A stretch of 64,000 nucleotides of DNA, from assembly GCA_965231925.1 (NCBI GenBank), contig OZ246894.1:930001-994000 (forward strand). The letters run 5' to 3'. The notes under the pieces were generated by a model that was not told the DNA's origin, did no database searches, and was given only the letters and a program-made list of their open reading frames with translations. Positions 8,794 through 16,148 of this stretch are shown here, one piece after another. How positions within the stretch are numbered: position 1 is the first letter of the stretch; each line of letters opens with the position of its first letter. This DNA is from Poriferisodalis sp965231925. Its GTDB lineage: Bacteria; Actinomycetota; Acidimicrobiia; Acidimicrobiales; Poriferisodalaceae. A program made the translations under genes and the position numbers.

Positions 8794-8999
8794 GGCCGGC
8801 GGGAGTGCGCGTTGTCCCTTTGCCCGGTCGTCGCGTGCGGCCCAGCCGGCGAGACGCCTGCCGCTGCGCGCAGCCATGGTCCGCCGCAGATCGCCGCGCC
8901 ACATCAGCGCCGCAGCGCCGTCAGCCGCCTCCGGGGGACAGGTTTCGTCGATGACATCGCAATAGCTCATACAGGCCAGCTTCGCGGAGGGGTGTCACA
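8794..8999. other. intergenic, no supported gene
   Basis: About 206 bases between the ATPase remnant and the second hipB-like gene. A short minus-strand frame from 8970 (starting MSYCDVIDETCPPEAADG) is open but resembles no family I recognise and overlaps the ATPase remnant. Confidence 0.4.
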
Positions 9000-9260
9000 T
9001 CATCTGCGGCGTTGAGGCGGCGGCGGGGCCTCGACCTCGGCGACCAGCGTCAAGCCGGCCTCAGCGAACGCTGCGAGCGCCGAGCTGAGCCGTGCCGTTG
9101 CGGCGCCGCGCTCGAGCCGGATGAGCCATTGCCGGCTGACACCGATCCGGGCAGCGAACCGCTGCTGGGTTGTGCCCGCGACACGTCGTGCGTCGCGCAG
9201 CAGCCTTCCTGCGTCCGCTGCCGACCTGATCCGGCGGTCGTCGCCGGCGGATTCGTTCAC
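9000..9260 (-). CDS. hipB: HipB-like XRE-family antitoxin, second copy downstream of hipA
   Basis: An 86-residue helix-turn-helix protein with TQQRFAARIGVSRQWLIRLERG, the standard HipB/XRE recognition unit, and a proline-rich tail ending APPPPQRRR. The GTG at 9260 is chosen because it overlaps the hipA stop (GTGA), showing translational coupling to the kinase gene. A longer frame upstream lies entirely inside hipA. HipB proteins repress their own operon and neutralise HipA. Its place after hipA, with a different HTH gene before hipA, is unusual. It could be a second antitoxin, a co-repressor or a third toxin-module component. Confidence 0.8.
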   Translation of the reverse strand: MNESAGDDRRIRSAADAGRLLRDARRVAGTTQQRFAARIGVSRQWLIRLERGAATARLSSALAAFAEAGLTLVAEVEAPPPPQRRR

Positions 9261-10678
9261 GGCCCGCCCCCGCCCGGAAGCACAGATCGATGCCGGCCGC
9301 CGTGCCCGCGGTCCAGCAGGCACGGCTTGCCGGTGCTGCGCACGATGTGCCCGCATCGCTCGGCGGCGCCGGTCCTGCGGGAGTCCGGCGGGGGAGAGGG
9401 CAGCGATGGCGCTGCCGCGCGGCGGTGGGTCACTTGGCGCACGTGAGCGGTCACGGCTTCGGCTGTGGCTTCGGCTGTGTCCGCCGCCCACGGCGGGCAT
9501 TGTTCCGCTGCGGCGGCGAGTGCGTCCGGCAGGGCGTCGCCCATTGCCTCGATCTCGTCCGCCGTGACATCGATACGCAGCCGTTCGGCGGTGTCAGCCC
9601 ACTGCGACAGACTGTCGGGATTGTCGGGGGCGAACCGCATCGCCGGCGGCAGGACGCCGCTGCGGTCGCGCGCATAGGGCGCCGCCGAGCTCAGGTCGTA
9701 CAGCGGCGCGAGCCGCGGGGCAGTGCCGTGGGTGGCGGGGAAAACAATCCCGTAGTTCTTGGAGTGCCCGTCGGTGTTGCCGATCATCCAGTTGAAGCAT
9801 CCGGCGAGGAAGAACCTGCGGGGACTGTCGGGGTCGGCAGCGCGACGCAGCAGCCTGATGATCGTCTCCGGCCCCGGGCCGCCGTCCGCCTGGTACTTCA
9901 GGTCAGGGGCGAAACCGCACGCTTGGCACAGATCCTCGAAGTGGACGCGGCGCACGCCGCCGTGGTCTGCATCACGGTCGAAGCGCTCGGTGACGAGGCA
10001 GGGTTCGTCTTCGAACGTCGCCAGCGTCGACGGCGCTGCATCAAGCCCGACCGTGGACGCGGCCGTCTGGCACAGATGCTCGTTGACTGCCGCCGAGGCA
10101 CGCAGCCCCAGGTTGAGGTGGCCTCGCTGCGGTTTGAGGATGTGCGTTGTGGCGAGCGATCCGGTCGGCAGATGCCAGCTGCCGTCGGAGTGCCGCAGCG
10201 CCATCTTCGGCTGCGCGCCGGGGAGGGACAGGCGAAGCTCCCCGAGCAGGGCGCCGGGGTCTGACTGCCCGTCCTGCGAGATCAGCTTCAGCATCGACGC
10301 GATCTCGGCTTCGGTGAGCTCGATCAGCGTTTCCGTCTCGGAATCCGGCAGGCTGGCGGCGGTGCGGAACTGGACGGCGCCTGCGCATTCGAGTCCCGCG
10401 CGGGTGCTGAGCAGGTCGAACGGGGCGGTCGATGCCGCTCCGAGTTCCCGTGCCCAGCGTGAGCGTGTCTGCGGGTTGTCCGGCAGCAGGCCGTCCATCC
10501 ATGAGGTCAAGTCCAGTCGTGGCTGCTGCCCGACAGGCAGCGACAGCGACAGCGGCGTCGACGACGGCAGATAGTCGTCGTCGTAAGCGAAGTGGACGGC
10601 CCCGCGGCGCAGCCGGACAGCGCTGCCGACGAGTGCGCCATGGAGGTACACGTAGAGTTCGCTGGGCGCCCGAGGCAT
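9257..10678 (-). CDS. hipA: HipA family serine/threonine kinase toxin with Cys/His C-terminal extension
   Basis: A 473-residue HipA. It has the N-terminal HipA-N domain (LYVYLHGALVGSAVRLRRG, FDLLSTRAGLECAGAVQF), the LPGAQPKMAL loop, THILKP with the ATP-binding lysine, ERFDR, the catalytic NWMIGNTDGHSKNYGI segment and the metal-binding LYDLSS. Known HipA toxins phosphorylate glutamyl-tRNA synthetase, or in relatives TrpS, to stop translation. The usual length is about 440 residues. Here a tail after about residue 405 includes CGHIVRSTGKPCLL and RGHGGRHRS, which resembles a small zinc-binding unit. The gene starts 3 bases after one HTH gene and overlaps the next. All kinase residues look intact. 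Confidence 0.92.
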   Translation of the reverse strand: MPRAPSELYVYLHGALVGSAVRLRRGAVHFAYDDDYLPSSTPLSLSLPVGQQPRLDLTSWMDGLLPDNPQTRSRWARELGAASTAPFDLLSTRAGLECAGAVQFRTAASLPDSETETLIELTEAEIASMLKLISQDGQSDPGALLGELRLSLPGAQPKMALRHSDGSWHLPTGSLATTHILKPQRGHLNLGLRASAAVNEHLCQTAASTVGLDAAPSTLATFEDEPCLVTERFDRDADHGGVRRVHFEDLCQACGFAPDLKYQADGGPGPETIIRLLRRAADPDSPRRFFLAGCFNWMIGNTDGHSKNYGIVFPATHGTAPRLAPLYDLSSAAPYARDRSGVLPPAMRFAPDNPDSLSQWADTAERLRIDVTADEIEAMGDALPDALAAAAEQCPPWAADTAEATAEAVTAHVRQVTHRRAAAPSLPSPPPDSRRTGAAERCGHIVRSTGKPCLLDRGHGGRHRSVLPGGGGP

Positions 10679-10681
10679 CGG

Positions 10682-10939
10682 CTACGTCTCCGGTGCGGTG
10701 TCGCCGGGCGGCGGCTCGGACGGGCGGAGGCTGATGTGTGCGCCGAGGACGGCGAGGACGGCGATGAGGTCCTCCAGGGACGGCTCAGCGAGTCCGTTCT
10801 CCAGCCGGGAGAGCCATTGCTGGGAGCGTCCGACGGCGTCGGCCACGTGGGCTTGGCTGAGCCGCTGACGGCGCCGCAGCCAGCGGACGCACTGCTGCGC
10901 GTTGAACGGCGTCGTGAGCGGCACAACATCGCACGTCAT
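10682..10939 (-). CDS. hipB: HipB-like XRE-family antitoxin upstream of hipA
   Basis: An 85-residue protein (start MTCDVVPLTTP) with the HTH segment RLSQAHVADAVGRSQQWLSRLENG. It ends at 10682, only 3 bases before hipA, the classical antitoxin-then-toxin order. The ATG at 10939 is preferred. A longer upstream frame has no homology, and a promoter-like pair places transcription start almost on this ATG. It shares the QWLxRLExG pattern with the HTH gene at 9000-9260 but is otherwise different, so the two are not a simple recent duplication. Confidence 0.85.
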   Translation of the reverse strand: MTCDVVPLTTPFNAQQCVRWLRRRQRLSQAHVADAVGRSQQWLSRLENGLAEPSLEDLIAVLAVLGAHISLRPSEPPPGDTAPET

Positions 10940-10946
10940 GTATATG

Positions 10947-10974
10947 AGTATGCCCAAAAAACACCCATGCGCAA
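10947..10974 (-). promoter_or_regulatory. candidate promoter of the hipB-hipA-hipB operon
   Basis: Reading on the minus strand, TTGCGC (10974-10969) and CATACT (10952-10947) are spaced by 16 bases. The predicted start point falls at or next to the ATG at 10939, consistent with a leaderless mRNA, which is common in actinobacteria. An AT-rich run lies between the boxes. The assignment is by pattern only. Confidence 0.35.
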
Positions 10975-11164
10975 CATTGAGGGCTCCGCGGCAGCGACCC
11001 CTTGGGTTGGGCGACCGCCGCCTGGCCCGGCAGTCCCGTGAAGGCAGCGTTCGGGGCCTCTCGTCGGCAAAGGGCCTCGCAGGCCGTCCGCGCAGCCAAT
11101 TCGCGGTCACCGCTGCGTCGATGCGGCGAGATTGCCCAGCCAGCCCCAGGGTTGCCTCGACCGG

Positions 11165-11440
11165 TCACGCGGCGAAACGACGCGACCCGCGAACAGCGGG
11201 ACGGCCCCGGCGCAGGGACCGACGCTGACGTTCGGACATGCCGCCCCACACCCCGAACCGTTCATGATTGGCGACCGCCCATTCGCGGCACTCATCGACA
11301 ACCGGGCAGCCCTCGCAGACAGCCACAGCGTCACGGAGCGACTCGCCTCGCTCCGGATAGAACAACGCCGGATCCATCCCACGGCACGCCGCACGCTTCT
11401 GCCACCGCCGCTCAGCCATCCCGTCGTCATCGGCATCCAT
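11165..11440 (-). CDS. WhiB family Fe-S transcriptional regulator
   Basis: A 91-residue WhiB-like protein. The four cluster cysteines are visible in WQKRAACRGMD, VCEGCPVVDEC (CxxCxxxxxC arrangement) and the first ACRG. GVWGGMSERQRR supplies the G[VI]WGG turn and the basic C-terminal helix. WhiB proteins bind a 4Fe-4S cluster and sigma factor region 4 and occur only in actinobacteria and their phages or plasmids. The start at ATG 11440 gives MDADDDGMAERRW; an ATG at 11419 is also possible. A frame extending further upstream has no family similarity. Its position inside an accessory island suggests a mobile-element-borne copy. Confidence 0.88.
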   Translation of the reverse strand: MDADDDGMAERRWQKRAACRGMDPALFYPERGESLRDAVAVCEGCPVVDECREWAVANHERFGVWGGMSERQRRSLRRGRPAVRGSRRFAA

Positions 11441-11883
11441 GACCGCCGAGAATGGCGAGCAGACACGACTGGTCTCCCAGGAACGCCAGGCGCGTCCGAG
11501 GAACGCGCACCCCGCCAGCAGCCGACGGCTGCGTGCCGAGCGCGGACACATGCGCCGGCGCCGGCGGCTTTCTGGGTGCGGCGGGCGTCAGCGTCGGCCG
11601 CCTGTTCGGCGTCGTGGTCGGCGTTCTGGGAGTCCGGCGACCTCGGCAGGTTCTCCGGGGGCAGCGGGAGGCGCCGGGCGCATCGCTCGTCGCCGGTGAG
11701 CTGCCAGCCGGCGGGAAGCTCGTCGCAGAGCCGAAGTGCCCGAGCCTGACTGCCTCGCGCGATCCGCAGGTACGGTGCCATGCGCTCCGTCGACATCGAC
11801 ATCCGAAGCACTGCGATCGCTTGGTCGTCGTAGATGCAGTTGCCAACTGAAGGATGCAGCTGAGGCCGTGTTATTGTGGACAA
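11441..11883 (-). CDS. uncertain ORF with Abi-like N-terminus, probably decayed
   Basis: A minus-strand frame opening at 11883 (TTG) reads through YDDQAIAVLRMSMSTERMAP and then YLRIARGSQARALRLCDE. This resembles the first helices of Abi-type abortive infection proteins (STERxxxYLRxAxGDxxxALxLYEWN). After this point no Abi pattern can be followed. The frame then runs on into the whiB gene in another phase, so the protein end is unlikely to be real. It may be a remnant of an Abi gene or a chance ORF. No partner gene is obvious. Confidence 0.25.
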
Positions 11884-12013
11884 CGTAAGCTCCTCGTAGG
11901 CCTCTCACCGAAGCGTCTTGGGGCAGACCAAGGGGGCAACACCGGTGTCGGTGCCGCCCCCCGACTTCCTCTACGCCGATTTCGGCTCGGCGAAACCGTC
12001 GCACCCGCCGAGG

Positions 12014-12154
12014 TCAGGGGGTGCGGGGCACGGCGTCAGCAGCACCAGCGAGCAGCCGGTCGACGCGGGCGGGCGAGTCGCCGACGACGACGTGCAGCGT
12101 GAGCGCCGGCAGCAGCCGTGCTGCGCCCGTCCGCTCGGCGGGTCCGACGGTCAC
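12014..12154 (-). CDS. small hypothetical protein (46 aa), coupled to the upstream ORF
   Basis: A GTG at 12154 overlaps the stop of the ORF at 12151-12441 (GTGA). The reading frame ends at TGA 12016-12014 and starts VTVGPAERTGAARLLPALTL. I recognise no family. Its only support is the overlapping start and the strand agreement with neighbouring small ORFs, a layout often seen in phage or integrative-element gene strings. Confidence 0.3.
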   Translation of the reverse strand: MTVGPAERTGAARLLPALTLHVVVGDSPARVDRLLAGAADAVPRTP

Positions 12155-12441
12155 GCCGCCTCAGCGGAGCCAGCGAACGCGGCGATTCGGCGGCATTCGG
12201 CGAGCGCCGCGACGCTGCCGCGCTGCAGGACCTTGTCGATGCTCGCAGACCAGGAGCCGTCCGGTATGCGGGTGCATGCGACGTCCTGGGCGACGTGCAT
12301 GCGACGCATCAGCGGCTGCCGGCCCGACGCGACGGCCTCACAGCACGGCCCGGTGGGGTCGCCGCTCAGGTCGGAGCGGCAGTCGCACAACGCGCTCGCG
12401 TCGGGCCACGAGCGTCTCGCTGCGGCGAGCACCGGCGACAT
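12151..12441 (-). CDS. hypothetical protein, small-ORF string in island
   Basis: A 96-codon frame from ATG 12441 (MSPVLAAARRSWPDAS to AGSAEAA). The frame stays open upstream to a TGA at about 12550, with a plausible amphipathic helix (RIAARAAELLPELIAATLAG), so the true start may be an upstream non-ATG codon. Cysteines occur in CDCRSDL and PCCEAV. No known family. Its stop overlaps the start of the next small ORF. Confidence 0.35.
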   Translation of the reverse strand: MSPVLAAARRSWPDASALCDCRSDLSGDPTGPCCEAVASGRQPLMRRMHVAQDVACTRIPDGSWSASIDKVLQRGSVAALAECRRIAAFAGSAEAA

Positions 12442-12482
12442 GACGCCGGTCCTGGTGCGCGGCCCGGCGAGAGTCGCGGCGA

Positions 12483-12986
12483 TCAGCTCGGGGAGCAGCT
12501 CAGCGGCGCGTGCGGCGATGCGCTGCGGGAGGCATCCCGTCGGCGGCCATCAGGCAGTCTCCCTGAGGTACCGCGGCATCGCGTCGCGGCGAATGGACAC
12601 GCGCTGCCAGTGTCCGGGTGCGGCTGGTTCGGCGGGCTCAGCGGCGGCTTGCCTGCACACGGCGAGGAGCCGCTCCCGACGGGCGACACGCGCCGCCCGG
12701 CGTGGTGCTGGTTCGCGCCGAGACGCCATGCGCGTTCGAGCAGCAGCAGCGCGGCGGTGCTGTCGGGCTGCACACCGGCGCGGTCCCACAGCGCCGGCGC
12801 GTGATGCTGCCACTGATCGTGGTCGTTGCCGGTCATCAGGTGCGCTGTGATTTCGGGGATGAGCCGGCGGGCGGCGTCGGTCATGTCCCGAAGAGCCGCA
12901 GCCTCGGCGGCGATCCTGTCGGCGGGCAGCCAGCCGGCGGGATGCCGGGCGACGCCGGCTTCGACAAGCGCAGGCGCAGCGGTCAT
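12483..12986 (-). CDS. hypothetical protein, possibly frameshifted
   Basis: The frame opens at ATG 12986, overlapping the stop of a preceding minus-strand frame (ATGA), and reads MTAAPALVEAGVARHPAGWL. It gives a plausible helical protein through ERAWRLGANQHHAGRR. After about nt 12690 the composition turns unprotein-like, whereas another minus frame reads on smoothly and ends MPRYLRETA at 12550. One frameshift would join them into a protein of about 145 residues. No function is recognised. Degeneration or a sequencing error are both possible. Confidence 0.35.
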   Translation of the reverse strand: MTAAPALVEAGVARHPAGWLPADRIAAEAAALRDMTDAARRLIPEITAHLMTGNDHDQWQHHAPALWDRAGVQPDSTAALLLLERAWRLGANQHHAGRRVSPVGSGSSPCAGKPPLSPPNQPHPDTGSACPFAATRCRGTSGRLPDGRRRDASRSASPHAPLSCSPS

Positions 12987-13147
12987 CGGATGCGCGGCGG
13001 CCGGCTCGCCGGCTGGGGCCGGTCGAGGTGCTTGTGGGCGATGAGCACAGCCCATGCGACGGTCTCCTGCGGTGTCGGCGGCTTCGGCTTCGGCGGGCCC
13101 GCTGTTCGACGCGTTGTCGCTGCGACGCCGGTGAGCGCGCACATCTG

Positions 13148-13408
13148 TCCACGACCGCCATCGACGGCAGCGGCGTCAGCGTCACCTGGGAAGACACCGG
13201 CGGCAGCACGACCATCGATGCGTGGACGTACCAGCTCGAACTCAGCGACGGCACCAGGCACTTCCACGACTACCTTCCCGCCGACCAGCGCCAGCGCGTA
13301 CACGCTTCGCTGCGCCTTGGCAGCTACCGGATCTTCGTGCTCGCCCACAACCGGTACGGCCCCGGCGCCTGGGCCACCGAGGAATTCACCATCCCCGACG
13401 GCGAATGA
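13148..13408 (+). pseudogene. orphan fibronectin type III domain fragment
   Basis: In one plus-strand frame, about 85 codons ending at TGA 13408 read as a single FN3-like domain: VSVTWEDTGG, AWTYQLELSDGT, and the closing GSYRIFVLAHNRYGPGAWAT. There is no signal peptide or credible start, and the upstream part of the frame does not look coding. FN3 domains like this form parts of large secreted proteins in this lineage, such as the one at 29171-33751. This looks like a stranded C-terminal fragment of such a gene, captured in the island. Confidence 0.5.
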
Positions 13409-13451
13409 CCCGACACCCTCACCCCACGCCAAATCACGAAGAGCCGATCTT

Positions 13452-13511
13452 GTTGCGCGCAGCAACTGAGGGGGGAGCGCCTCAGATGGCTGTCGATGAG
13501 CAGTCATCGAC
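13452..13511 (-). terminator. cluster of three hairpins downstream of the HigBA-like operon
   Basis: Three stem-loops follow each other: GTTGC/GCAAC, CTGAGG/CCTCAG and a perfect 8-bp GTCGATGA-GCAG-TCATCGAC (13492-13511). They lie just past the stop of the minus-strand antitoxin gene at 13522, so termination of that operon is the likely role. Confidence 0.4.
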
Positions 13512-13521
13512 GGATGGGCGA

Positions 13522-13854
13522 TCAGTCGACGGAGGCGCGTGCGAGCATCTCTGGCCGTTCGACAAAGTCGACGCTGAGGACAACGTTGAGGGCTCGGGCT
13601 GCCCGTTGCAGAGTGGTGAGTGTCGCCGCGACCATGCCTGCTTCGATCCGCGCTACCTGTGATTGGCTCGTACGCATGCGCAGCGCCAAGGCTCGCTGGC
13701 TGAGGCCGGCTGCCTCGCGTAGACCACGGATCGCATCGCCGAGCCGAAAGGCAAGTTCAGTGGCCTCTCGTCCCGCGTCATACTCCGCACGTTCGGCTGC
13801 GTTCATGTCGCTGAGCTTGCGATTGGCAATTGCATCAATCGTCGGTCGGTTCAT
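13522..13854 (-). CDS. XRE-family antitoxin, HigA-like
   Basis: A 110-residue protein with an extended N-terminus (MNRPTIDAIANRKLSDMN) and an HTH domain (GLREAAGLSQRALALRMRTS then QSQVARIEAG). It follows the toxin gene, with the ATG at 13854 overlapping the toxin stop (ATGA). Toxin first, antitoxin second is the HigBA order. It should bind the toxin and repress the shared promoter. Confidence 0.85.
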   Translation of the reverse strand: MNRPTIDAIANRKLSDMNAAERAEYDAGREATELAFRLGDAIRGLREAAGLSQRALALRMRTSQSQVARIEAGMVAATLTTLQRAARALNVVLSVDFVERPEMLARASVD

Positions 13855-14186
13855 GGCGACTCCTCGGTGTCAGATTCCATGCTTCGCTTCATTGCTTCAG
13901 CCGCTCTGCGGATCTCGGGCTGATCTCGACGTCGCTGCTTGCGAAAGACCGTAAGCAGGACGATGCGCCTGCTGGACGCGAAACGAAAAGTGATTCGCCA
14001 CGCCACACCAGCGAGGTCGAATCGCAATTCAAAGAGACCGTCCCCCAATGACCGGCTCGCAGGCGGGCGCAGCCGGTTTCCCTCCTCCGCTGGCCGCTTG
14101 ATATGTGCATGCGCTACGGCGAAACCTCTCGGTTGCAGTGACTTCAGCCAGTGTTCAACCTCCGGCTCGACCTCCACCGTCCACAT
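13851..14186 (-). CDS. RelE/HigB-like toxin (phage Gp49-like family)
   Basis: A 111-residue basic protein from ATG 14186 (MWTVEVEPEVEHWLKSLQPR). The pattern LRPPASRSLGDGLFELRFDL and AWRITFRFASSRRIVLLTVF matches HigB/RelE-fold ribosome-dependent mRNA interferases. The stop overlaps the antitoxin start. A much longer upstream frame is rejected because the family begins at this methionine and a palindrome lies immediately before it. Confidence 0.85.
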   Translation of the reverse strand: MWTVEVEPEVEHWLKSLQPRGFAVAHAHIKRPAEEGNRLRPPASRSLGDGLFELRFDLAGVAWRITFRFASSRRIVLLTVFRKQRRRDQPEIRRAAEAMKRSMESDTEESP

Positions 14187-14204
14187 GACACCACAAATGG
14201 TATC
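14187..14204. promoter_or_regulatory. imperfect palindrome abutting the HigB-like start, autoregulatory operator candidate
   Basis: GACACCA (14187-14193) and TGGTATC (14198-14204) match in 6 of 7 positions around a CAAA centre, directly adjacent to the ATG at 14186. An HTH antitoxin encoded by the same operon is the expected ligand. Confidence 0.45.
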
Positions 14205-14254
14205 AACTCTGCCGGGTCCTGCATGTGCTGGCGACCGACTGCATCGGTGAATTC

Positions 14255-14397
14255 GGCGTAGGTTCCTGCGCTGGCTGGCGTGCGCCGGAACCGGCAGCTT
14301 CGGCCGCGCAAGATTCGAAGACCACGGCGACGGCGACGGGGACGAGCGGAGATGAGACGAGGGGTCATTGCGCACGGGGCGTATGTGCCGTACTGGA
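14255..14397 (+). repeat. partial duplicate of the upstream region and first codons of the HMGCS-like gene (copy A)
   Basis: The left end (GGCGTAGG-TCCTGCGCTGG) and the right end (ACGAGGGGTCATTGCG followed by ACGGGGCGTATGTGCCGTAC) match 16870-17027. That region contains the promoter region and the first 15 or so codons of the gene at 16982. The central part has diverged. Read as protein, copy A gives MRRGVIAHGAYVPYW, corresponding to MGRGVIAYGAYVPYW in the real gene. Confidence 0.8.
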
Positions 14398-14416
14398 CTC
14401 CGCCGTCCGGATGCCG

Positions 14417-15514
14417 TCAGATGGCGAAGCGGCGTCGCAGCCAGTCGGCGAGGAGCGGGTCGACGAGGGCGAACTGTTCGTGGCGGCGGTGCAGGATGCC
14501 GTTGCCGACGAGTTTGTTGGCGGCGTCTCGGGCAGTGCCTGCGGGCAGGTCGAGAAGCGAAGCTGCGGTGCCGTAGATCGACCTCTCGGCGGCTACGGCC
14601 CGCAGCGCCTTCTGCTGGCCGGCGGGCAGCAGGCTGAAGATGCGCTCGGAGCCAGCATCGACGTTGGCGCGCACGTCGGCGAGCGCCGCCTCCCATGCCT
14701 GCAGGTTGGCCGTGCCTCCTCGATCGACTTGCCGCCACAGGGCGTCCGCGAGTTGCATGGCTCGCTGGGGATGGCCGTCGGCGAACTGGGCGATGCGACT
14801 CGTGATGCCGCCCGTGGCCCGTTCAGTGGCCTCGAAGCCTGCTTCGATGATGTGACCGATGGCGTCGCCGGTGAGTGGCTCGATCTCCACGAGGTCCGCT
14901 TGGGCGAAGAATGGTTGGGAGTGCTCGCTGAACAAAGCCTGCATGGTGGACGGTTCCGAGCCGGCGAACACGATGCCGAGCTCCTGGAAGTGGTGCTGTA
15001 GTTCTGTTCGCAGAACCGCGGCGCCTCGGTCGACGTTGGCGATGCCGGAGAACTCGTCGAACACCACGAACAGGTTGCGCCGTTGCGCTGCTGTGGTGAG
15101 GATGTCGAGCAGGGTTCGCAGCGTCAGGACGGGATCGGGTCGCTGCTTGGGACTGCGAGACAATTGGACGCCGAGCACACCCAAGTTCACCGAGAACGTG
15201 CCGGCGATGTCGTCGAGCACTCTGCGAACCGGTCCGGCTGCGCCAGCGAGACCGCGGTCGACGGCGGCGGCTACGTCGGCAATCGATGTCCGTTCATAGA
15301 GGTCGATCCACACGGGCTGGTGCCCGACCGCTTCGAGGTCAGCGGCGACACGCTTGAGCAGGCTCGTCTTCCCGTAGCGCCGCGGTCCGAGCAATGCAGT
15401 CAGACGCCGATCTGTGATCCGCTGAGCAAGATCGATGGCCAGATCCTCACGGCCGGTCACCTGTTCAGGTCGCAGCGGACCGTAGTGAGGAAAGGGCGAT
15501 CTCTCGATGCGCAC
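14417..15514 (-). CDS. AAA family ATPase (archaeal ATPase-like), intact copy
   Basis: A 365-residue ATPase, intact paralog of the deleted copy at 6650-7029. It has a Walker A (LLGPRRYGKTSLLKR, about residues 37-51), a Walker B (LFVVFDEFSGIAN), a sensor-1 segment (GIVFAGSEPSTMQALF) and a C-terminal winged-helix region (SLLDLPAGTARDAANKLVG). The start is placed at GTG 15514 because the paralog begins at the same point, and because upstream residues coincide with a degenerate palindrome and conserved non-coding sequence. These ATPases sit in toxin-antitoxin and defence neighbourhoods, but their substrate is unknown. VapC lies 200 bases away in the same orientation. Confidence 0.82.
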   Translation of the reverse strand: MRIERSPFPHYGPLRPEQVTGREDLAIDLAQRITDRRLTALLGPRRYGKTSLLKRVAADLEAVGHQPVWIDLYERTSIADVAAAVDRGLAGAAGPVRRVLDDIAGTFSVNLGVLGVQLSRSPKQRPDPVLTLRTLLDILTTAAQRRNLFVVFDEFSGIANVDRGAAVLRTELQHHFQELGIVFAGSEPSTMQALFSEHSQPFFAQADLVEIEPLTGDAIGHIIEAGFEATERATGGITSRIAQFADGHPQRAMQLADALWRQVDRGGTANLQAWEAALADVRANVDAGSERIFSLLPAGQQKALRAVAAERSIYGTAASLLDLPAGTARDAANKLVGNGILHRRHEQFALVDPLLADWLRRRFAI

Positions 15515-15536
15515 ATCATACTCGCTAGCGACAAGT

Positions 15537-15565
15537 GTTTTTACATGTCTAGGCCGAGTAAGAAC
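15537..15565. promoter_or_regulatory. degenerate copy of the ATPase-associated inverted repeat
   Basis: GTTTTTACATG and CGAGTAAGAAC (8 of 11 positions complementary) with a 7-nt spacer, in the same position as the perfect palindrome at 7052-7080. It lies 23 bases before the start of the intact ATPase. Confidence 0.45.
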
Positions 15566-15716
15566 ACACGGAACAGCCAATATCTCGCTGCCGCCGCCCG
15601 CACCCGACGCCGACGGGGCAATCGGCGTGCACCGGCTGGAGTGGATGATCCTTGTCGGGGACGAGCGCTCGCTCACTGCAGGCCTCCACTGCGAACTGCG
15701 CTCGGCTGCGGATCGG

Positions 15717-16148
15717 TCAGACGACGTGAATCTCGAATTCGAGTGATCCGGTGAGCGTGCTCGGCCAGCCACGGTCGGTTGTCAGCAGTGCGTCGGCACG
15801 GTGGATGATCGCGGTCGCAATGACGAAGGCGTCGGGGAGCTTCACCGACCGATAGTCGGCGCGCAGTCCAGCGGCGCAGCGCGCCGTTGCGACGTCAGCG
15901 TCGAGAATTCCGATAGGGATGGCTGCGAGTGCCGCCTCAAAGCGGCTGGCCGCGTCGCCGCCCGCCTGAGCGGGGTAAACGAGGCACTCGGCGAATGCCG
16001 TCAGCGGCAGCATCAGGCGCTCTGCTGTCAAGGCTGCTTCTGAGAGCGCTTGAGTCGCCGCGTGGTGGTGAGGGTTGGCCCGGTCGAGGTGGCCGATGAC
16101 CACACCCGCATCGACGATGGCTAGGCCCGTTGAGTCAGTCCCACTCAT
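15717..16148 (-). CDS. vapC: VapC-like PIN-domain RNase toxin
   Basis: A 143-residue PIN protein starting at ATG 16148 (MSGTDSTGLAIVDAGVVIGH). PIN residues are visible: Asp in AIVDAGVVIGHLD, Glu in LTAFAECLVYP, and the aspartates of KLPDAFVIATAIIHRAD and LLTTDRGW. VapC toxins are Mg-dependent RNases, often cutting tRNA. The start overlaps the end of the AbrB-type antitoxin gene by 14 bases, the usual coupling. Its 3' half is almost duplicated in the chimeric ORF at 7232-7624. Confidence 0.88.
   Translation of the reverse strand: MSGTDSTGLAIVDAGVVIGHLDRANPHHHAATQALSEAALTAERLMLPLTAFAECLVYPAQAGGDAASRFEAALAAIPIGILDADVATARCAAGLRADYRSVKLPDAFVIATAIIHRADALLTTDRGWPSTLTGSLEFEIHVV

Noticed and set aside
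8740..8970. 76-codon minus-strand ORF beginning MSYCDVIDETCPP
   Set aside because: Overlaps the 3' end of the DUF234 ATPase remnant, has no ribosome-binding site and no recognisable family.
11107..11883. 258-codon minus-strand gene covering whiB
   Set aside because: WhiB cysteines and the GVWGG motif lie in another phase of the same strand. Only the first 40 or so codons of the long frame resemble a protein family.
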